From an uncultured Clostridium sp. (GTDB lineage Bacteria > Bacillota > Clostridia > TANB77 > CAG-508), in contig USFW01000011.1 of assembly GCA_900553985.1 (NCBI GenBank), positions 1-46,940 of the forward strand: DNA of 46,940 bases, read 5' to 3'. Of the stretch, positions 42,355 to 46,940 are shown piece by piece. Each line of letters begins with the position of its first letter. The first letter of the stretch is position 1. The notes beneath the pieces are model-generated. The model saw nothing but the letters and a program-made list of their open reading frames with translations, was not told the origin of the DNA and did no database searches. Position numbers and translations under genes: made by a program.

Positions 42355-43212
42355 ATGACACAAGCAGATGAACAATTTATAAAAACCTGTAAAGAAATTA
42401 TAAAAAATGGATATTCATCAAAAGGTACAAATGTGCGTACAAGATGGGATGATGGAGAAGAAGCAAACTATATTTCAATAGTTGGTGTTCAAAATAAATA
42501 TAATGTTGGAAAAGAATTTCCAATGATAACACTTAGAAATAATACAAAAACAATAAAAAATGCAATTGATGAAATTTTGTGGATATGGCAAAAAAAGTCT
42601 AATAATGTAGATGAATTAAATTCACATATATGGGATCAATGGGCTGGAGAAGATAGAACAATAGGAAAAGCTTATGGATATCAATTAGCAAAAAAATATA
42701 AATTTAAGACAAAAGAAGGAATACAAGAAATGGATCAAGTAGACTATGTTTTGTATTTATTAAAAAATGATCCATCAAGTAGAAGAATAATGACAAATTT
42801 ATTTAATCATGAAGAATTAAAAGATATGAACTTAGAACCATGTGCATATGGAACACAATGGTTAGTTAAAGAAAACAAACTGCATCTAATATTAAATCAA
42901 CGCTCACAAGACATGTTAACAGCAAATGGATGGAATGTAATGCAATATGCAGCATTACAATATATGTTTGCACAAGTTTCTGGATTAGAAGTAGGAACAT
43001 TAACACACAACATAGGAGACTGTCATATTTATGATAGACATATACCACTAGTAGAAAAATTAATAGAAGCAGAACCAATAGATGTAAAACCTAAATTAAT
43101 AATAAATAATCCAACAAATAATTTTTATGAATTTAAAGTAGAAGATTTTGAAATTCAAAATTATGACTATAATAAAGAAGTAAAAATAGGAAAAATTCCA
43201 GTTGCGATTTAG
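42355..43212 (+). CDS. thyA: Thymidylate synthase
   Basis: ThyA converts dUMP to dTMP with methylenetetrahydrofolate, producing dihydrofolate. The 285-residue protein has the catalytic Cys163 in EPCAYGTQW and GDCHIYDRHI near 223-232. The Pro-Cys-x-Tyr-x-Thr-Gln form rather than PCHYGYQF is that of the Bacillus subtilis ThyA/phage phi3T subfamily. It forms a functional pair with folA, which regenerates tetrahydrofolate. SD AAAGGAGA. The dispersed hairpin element separates the two genes. Confidence 0.95.
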   Translation: MTQADEQFIKTCKEIIKNGYSSKGTNVRTRWDDGEEANYISIVGVQNKYNVGKEFPMITLRNNTKTIKNAIDEILWIWQKKSNNVDELNSHIWDQWAGEDRTIGKAYGYQLAKKYKFKTKEGIQEMDQVDYVLYLLKNDPSSRRIMTNLFNHEELKDMNLEPCAYGTQWLVKENKLHLILNQRSQDMLTANGWNVMQYAALQYMFAQVSGLEVGTLTHNIGDCHIYDRHIPLVEKLIEAEPIDVKPKLIINNPTNNFYEFKVEDFEIQNYDYNKEVKIGKIPVAI

Positions 43213-43227
43213 AATTGAGTTCTAAAT

Positions 43228-43362
43228 CCTGATTTCGGGGTCGGAGACAAAAATCATCTTCATAAATATCGTTCGAAATCAAGATTTAGTATGATAAAAA
43301 ATATATGAAATAAATTTGGGGATAGGAGAAAGATGATTTTTGTCTCCGACCCCAAAATCAGG
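43228..43362. repeat. Dispersed hairpin element, locus D, between thyA and folA
   Basis: Two units in inverted orientation (43230-43256 and 43334-43360). With flanks the arms are 33 bp (43228-43260 with 43330-43362) with one mismatch, C43236, separated by 69 bp. The right end (CAGG) abuts the folA SD (AGGAGG), so element and ribosome site are contiguous. The 69-bp centre shows no similarity by eye to that of locus B. Confidence 0.92.
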
Positions 43363-43371
43363 AGGTAAAAA

Positions 43372-43860
43372 ATGTTAAGTATAGTAGTAGCAAAAGCAAA
43401 AAATAATATAATAGGAAAGGATAATAAATTATTATGGCATTTGTCAGATGATTTAAAAAGATTTAGAGCATTAACAGAAGGGCATACAATAATAATGGGA
43501 AGAAAAACTTTTGAGTCGTTAGGAAGAGTTCTTCCTAATCGTAAACATATTGTATTTAGTAATAACCCAGACTTTAAAGTTAATGATGAAAATGTAGAAG
43601 TTGTTCATTCTTTACTACAAATTCAACAATACATAGAATCAGAAGAAGAAGCATTTGTAATAGGGGGAGCGATGATATATAATTTCTTAATGCCATATGT
43701 AAGTAAAATGTATGTAACAGAAATCGAAAAGGAATTTGAAGGAGATGCATTCTTTCCAAGAATAGATGATAAAAAGTGGAAAGAAATAAGTAGAGAAAAA
43801 GGTCCAGAAGATGGAGAAAATAATTTTGAATATAATTATGTGATATATCAAAAGAGTTAG
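43372..43860 (+). CDS. folA: Dihydrofolate reductase
   Basis: DHFR reduces dihydrofolate to tetrahydrofolate using NADPH. The 162-residue protein begins MLSIVVAKAKNNIIGKDNKL and has LLWHLSDDLKRFRALT with the catalytic Asp. HTIIMGRKTFESLG is the NADPH/substrate region, and EAFVIGGAMIYNFLMPYV has the conserved GG. C-terminal block: LxxTEIxxEFEGDAFFP. It follows thyA and is the downstream gene of that pair. SD AGGAGG starts at 43360, immediately next to the repeat. Confidence 0.96.
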   Translation: MLSIVVAKAKNNIIGKDNKLLWHLSDDLKRFRALTEGHTIIMGRKTFESLGRVLPNRKHIVFSNNPDFKVNDENVEVVHSLLQIQQYIESEEEAFVIGGAMIYNFLMPYVSKMYVTEIEKEFEGDAFFPRIDDKKWKEISREKGPEDGENNFEYNYVIYQKS

Positions 43861-44010
43861 AGTGCAATAAGAAAAATAGTATATTTGATTAATATAACTC
43901 ACTAGTTAATCTAATTTAAGTGATAGTGTATGAAGATTTGAGTGAAATCTTCTGCGCATAGTATAAAAAGAAAGCTTTAGGTAAAAATATTTTTGGGAGG
44001 AAAAGAGAAA

Positions 44011-45009
44011 ATGTTTAAACCTAAAGCTATTTATTTTGAGAAAGATATTGAAAACTATCAGCTAGGAAAAGAACTGTTAGAAAAATATAAAGATGTTCCA
44101 AAAGTGGAAATATCAAATCACAACAATATAGAAGAAATGAGAAATAAATCAAACAAAGAATTTCAAGATATGAAAAGAAATTTGATTATAGGTGTAAGGA
44201 AAACACATAATTTTGTAGAAAATCATAAGACATCAGATTTTTTAGTGCCATATACTTCATCAGGTTGCACAGCTTCTTGTATGTACTGTTATTTAGTTTG
44301 TAATTATAACAAATGTGCATATTTAAGACTATTTGTAAATAGAGAAAAAATGTTAGAAAAAATAATAAAAGTAGCAAACAAATCTGATAGAAACTTGAAC
44401 TTTGAGATAGGAAGTAACAGTGATTTAATATTAGAAAATACAATAACTAATAATTTAGTTTGGACGATAGAAAATTTTAAAAATACAGAAAAAGGCAGAT
44501 TAACATTTCCAACAAAGTTTGATATGGTGGACAGTATTTTACCTTTAAATCATAATGGAAAAGTAACAATTAGAATGAGTGTAAATCCTGAAGAAATTAT
44601 AAACAAAGTAGAATTTGGAACATCAAGACTAACAGGAAGAATACAAGCAATAAACAAGCTAAAAGAAGCAGGATATAATGTAGGAATTTTGATAGCACCA
44701 GTAATCTTAGTTGATAATTGGAAAAGATTATATGGGGATTTAATAGAAAGGCTAAATAATGAATTATCAGAAAAAGTAAAAAAGGATGTATTTTTTGAAA
44801 TTATATTTATGACATATAGTTTTGTTCATACAAAAATAAATGAAGAAGCATTTCCAAATGCAATTAATTTATATAACAAAGAATTGATGACTGGTAGGGG
44901 GAAAGGAAAATATATGTATAAAAATGAAATTAGAAAAGAGGGGGAGAAATTTTTAAGAGAGAAAATGTATAAATATTTTCCTGATAATAAGATTGAGTAT
45001 GTTGTATAA
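44011..45009 (+). CDS. splB: Spore photoproduct lyase (SplB-like radical SAM)
   Basis: SPL repairs the 5-thyminyl-5,6-dihydrothymine dimer in spore DNA during germination. The 332-residue protein has the cluster motif CTASCMYC (Cys86, Cys90, Cys93) in the family context YTSSGCTASCMYCYL. The segment FEIGSNSDLI aligns with FEASCTSD of Bacillus subtilis SplB as I remember it, so Ser135 stands where the hydrogen-donor Cys141 is expected. Two extra cysteines lie at 97 and 102. The ATG at 44011 follows GGGAGG; a TTG six codons upstream is inside that SD. Single gene; expected in the forespore. Confidence 0.85.
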   Translation: MFKPKAIYFEKDIENYQLGKELLEKYKDVPKVEISNHNNIEEMRNKSNKEFQDMKRNLIIGVRKTHNFVENHKTSDFLVPYTSSGCTASCMYCYLVCNYNKCAYLRLFVNREKMLEKIIKVANKSDRNLNFEIGSNSDLILENTITNNLVWTIENFKNTEKGRLTFPTKFDMVDSILPLNHNGKVTIRMSVNPEEIINKVEFGTSRLTGRIQAINKLKEAGYNVGILIAPVILVDNWKRLYGDLIERLNNELSEKVKKDVFFEIIFMTYSFVHTKINEEAFPNAINLYNKELMTGRGKGKYMYKNEIRKEGEKFLREKMYKYFPDNKIEYVV

Positions 45010-45260
45010 TTAGCATAATAAGTTATATGAAAAATACTTAAAAAGAAAATAGAAATTTAAGGTAGAAAAAATAATATTAAAATAAAAGTTATTAAAAATT
45101 ATTAAGTATTTATGTATAAGTTATTATGAACAGCATAAAAATATTATAATGTTGAAAAAAGCTTGTTGTATATGAAAAAATATTATATAGAGACAAAAGA
45201 AAGACTTGTATTTTAAATACAACAAAAAGAAAAATGTGATTTTAACCCATAAAAGTACTA

Positions 45261-45336
45261 GATTTTTGTGAAAAATGCATAATAAAACAAGTGGAATTTT
45301 GTGAATAATTTCATTGAAATGGCTGGAATTTTGTGA
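45261..45336 (+). repeat. Direct repeats over the DUF4143 promoter
   Basis: TGGAATTTTGTGA occurs at 45292-45304 and 45324-45336, exactly 32 bp apart. A weaker copy GATTTTTGTGA lies at 45261-45271, 33 bp before the TGTGA of the next. The last repeat abuts the -10. Three copies near three helical turns apart suggest a regulator binding site. Confidence 0.7.
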
Positions 45337-45342
45337 TATAAT
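45314..45342 (+). promoter_or_regulatory. Promoter of the DUF4143 gene
   Basis: TTGAAA (45314-45319), a 17-nt spacer and TATAAT (45337-45342), 19 nt before the start codon. Confidence 0.75.
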
Positions 45343-45360
45343 ATATTTGGGGTGAAATAT

Positions 45361-46698
45361 ATGAGAAGATTAAAGAGGAAAATTGACCAATATTTAATAG
45401 AATGGAAGAAAGATAAATATAAAATGCCTTTAATTGTAAAAGGAGCTAGACAAATAGGAAAAACTGATGCCATAGAAAATTTTGCTAAGAATAATTATGA
45501 AAATATAATAGAAATCAATTTTGCTTTGGAAAAACAATATCAAGATATATTCGATGATGGGTTCGATGTTGATAATATAATAAAAAATATTACTTTGAAA
45601 AATCCAAATTTTAAAGTTGTACCAGGAAAAACCCTAATTTTCTTTGACGAAATGCAAGCATGTATTAATTGTGCTACATCATTAAAGGCGTTTAATCAAG
45701 ATAAAAGATATGATGTAATTTGTTCAGGTTCATTGATGGGAATAAATTATAAAGAAATAGAATCTAATAGTGTTGGAAATAAGATTGACTATAACATGTA
45801 TTCAATGGATTTTGAAGAATTTTTATGGGCAAAAGGATATAAAGAAGAACAAATTGAAGATTTATATAAATGTATGTTAGAAGTAAAACCGTTAACACAT
45901 ACACAATATGAAGTCATGATGAATAATTTTAAGGAATATATGATAATTGGAGGAATGCCTGCAATTGTAAATAAATTTGTTACTCAAAAAAATTATAGTG
46001 GTACTTTACAAATGCAAAAACAAATTTTGTTAGATTATGAAGAAGATATCACAAAATATGCTAATGGATTAGAACAAGGAAAAGTATTAAATATTTATAG
46101 AAAAATCCCCGCATTTTTAGGAAATGAAAATAAGAAATTTCAAATTTCAAAAGTTGAGCCTGGAGCTAGAAAGAGAGAGTATGCAGGAACAATAGAGTGG
46201 TTAGATAATGCTGGGATTGTAAATATTTCATATTGTATGGAGAAGCCAGAGCTTCCATTAGGAGGCAATTATAATCCGGATAATTATAGACTATATTTTG
46301 GAGATACAGGAATATTAATAGGTTCATTTGATGAAGAGGCACAAGAAGATTTGAGAAATAATAAAAACTTTAATACTTACAAAGGAGCAATATATGAAAA
46401 TATAGTGGGTGACATGTTAGTAAAACAAGGATATAAGTTATACTTTTATAAAAATGAAAAAGGTACAATAGAAATGGATTTTTTTGTACGAGATAAAGAT
46501 TCATTAATTCCAGTTGAAGTAAAGGCAAATGATAATGCAACAATTTCTTTGAATAATTTAATAGATAGTGAAAAATTTAAAGATATTAAATATGGAATTA
46601 AATTATGTAATAAGAATATAGGCTTTAATGAAAAATTTTATACTTTTCCATATTTTCTAACATTTTTATTAAAAAGATTTTTGAAAGAAAAAGCTTAA
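45361..46698 (+). CDS. AAA_14/DUF4143 ATPase
   Basis: The 445-residue protein has an N-terminal AAA_14 ATPase domain (Walker A GARQIGKT at 28-35; Walker B TLIFFDEMQA at 91-100; sensor-like VICSGSLMG at about 117-125). The C-terminal DUF4143 domain has YLYF-like GDTGIL and, near the end, FFVRDKDSLIPVEVKA, a PD-(D/E)xK-type nuclease-like core (EMDF...EVK). The family is abundant in gut bacteria and its role is unknown. The ATG at 45361 follows GGGGTG; the GTG at 45352 is within the SD. Single gene with repeats over its promoter. Confidence 0.93.
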   Translation: MRRLKRKIDQYLIEWKKDKYKMPLIVKGARQIGKTDAIENFAKNNYENIIEINFALEKQYQDIFDDGFDVDNIIKNITLKNPNFKVVPGKTLIFFDEMQACINCATSLKAFNQDKRYDVICSGSLMGINYKEIESNSVGNKIDYNMYSMDFEEFLWAKGYKEEQIEDLYKCMLEVKPLTHTQYEVMMNNFKEYMIIGGMPAIVNKFVTQKNYSGTLQMQKQILLDYEEDITKYANGLEQGKVLNIYRKIPAFLGNENKKFQISKVEPGARKREYAGTIEWLDNAGIVNISYCMEKPELPLGGNYNPDNYRLYFGDTGILIGSFDEEAQEDLRNNKNFNTYKGAIYENIVGDMLVKQGYKLYFYKNEKGTIEMDFFVRDKDSLIPVEVKANDNATISLNNLIDSEKFKDIKYGIKLCNKNIGFNEKFYTFPYFLTFLLKRFLKEKA

Positions 46699-46702
46699 AA
46701 AT

Positions 46703-46745
46703 AAAAGTCAATTCTATTTTAAGTAAAAAATAGAATTGGCTTTTT
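46703..46745 (+). terminator. Terminator of the DUF4143 gene
   Basis: An 18-bp stem (46703-46720 with 46727-46744, one mismatch or G-U) has a 6-nt loop and a T-run. Confidence 0.85.
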
Positions 46746-46763
46746 GACTTTAAATTTAATTAC

Positions 46764-46792
46764 TAGGCAATGATTCTAAAAATCATTACCTA
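46764..46792. repeat. Small inverted repeat near the right edge
   Basis: AGGcAATGATT and AATCATTaCCT pair around a 5-nt loop, with one mismatch. No T-run follows. Possibly an operator or the terminator of a gene beyond the window. Confidence 0.4.
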
Positions 46793-46940
46793 TTTCTAAT
46801 TTCTTTGCAGTAAATAATATTATTAAGTAATTAAATTTTAGTTACTATATAATAGTTTTTACAAATTAGCCGCTGAAAATAGTTGATAATTATGATTTTT
46901 TTGGATTTTGACTACTTATTTCATTCAGAAAGAATTGGTA

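Larger units (their letters stand above)
45010..45360. other. Promoter region of the DUF4143 gene
   Basis: About 350 nt without a gene. The first 240 nt show no clear feature. From 45261 there are three TTTTGTGA-bearing repeats, the last overlapping the promoter, followed by the SD GGGGTG. Confidence 0.6.

Noticed and set aside
13704..43362. Element copies as a CRISPR array
   Set aside because: Copies are few, kilobases apart, in both orientations and without regular spacers. No cas genes are present.

Overview
The window is very AT-rich DNA from an endospore-forming Firmicute of the Clostridia type. I infer this from purine-rich Shine-Dalgarno (SD) sites, a glmS ribozyme, sporulation genes (yaaL-bofA, yqfC-yqfD, a pdaA-like deacetylase, a spore photoproduct lyase homologue), an AgrB/AgrD peptide-signalling locus, and prepilin-like proteins of a kind I associate with uncultured gut Clostridia. 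Species cannot be set from sequence alone. Most genes are chromosomal housekeeping; I see no prophage, insertion sequence, CRISPR array or rRNA.

Layout. 1-3192: a leucine-rich-repeat protein cut by the window edge, convergent with a membrane HtrA protease. 3505-10278 (all +): prepilin-like protein, RNase HII, a frameshifted pyrimidine-nucleoside phosphorylase, a 42-aa membrane peptide followed by diadenylate cyclase cdaA, truA, a membrane protein with an Asn/Cys-rich repeat tail, and an ArsP_2-type permease. 10406-12736 (-): an orphan VirD4/TraG-type coupling ATPase. 13063-13694: yaaL-bofA. 13820-15847 (-): glmS with its ribozyme. 16043-22037: a membrane protein, uvrC, three tiny membrane proteins, an RlmI-like methyltransferase overlapping an RluA-type pseudouridine synthase. 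22278-25315: agrB-agrD facing agrA-agrC. 25787-31596: pdaA-like, yqfC, yqfD, an unknown gene where phoH is usually found, ybeY, a DUF3048 protein and a YlbF-family protein. 31712-36071: membrane metallopeptidase, TetR regulator with an acyl-CoA synthetase, and an unknown coiled-coil protein. 36262-39801: an accessory patch with unknown small genes, a prepilin/FGE-like fusion, a ribbon-helix-helix protein and a decayed XRE regulator. 39958-40139: tRNA-Tyr and tRNA-Met (-). 40412-46698: an anchored extracytoplasmic protein, a PflX-like radical SAM protein, thyA-folA, splB and an AAA_14/DUF4143 ATPase.

The most unusual feature is a dispersed GC-richer hairpin element of 27 nt. It has TGATTTT and AAAAATCA ends around a core GGGGTCGGAGAC. 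It recurs at four intergenic places: after bofA/glmS, between yqfC and yqfD, after the 35205 gene, and between thyA and folA. At two of these it forms a long inverted pair inside an operon. No gene in the window explains it.

Other notable signals are three TGTAAC boxes at exact 11-bp spacing, overlapping palindromes in the leader of the 36262-36687 gene, direct repeats over the DUF4143 promoter, a convergent agr arrangement with a two-cysteine AgrD, and a SplB in which serine appears to replace the hydrogen-donor cysteine.
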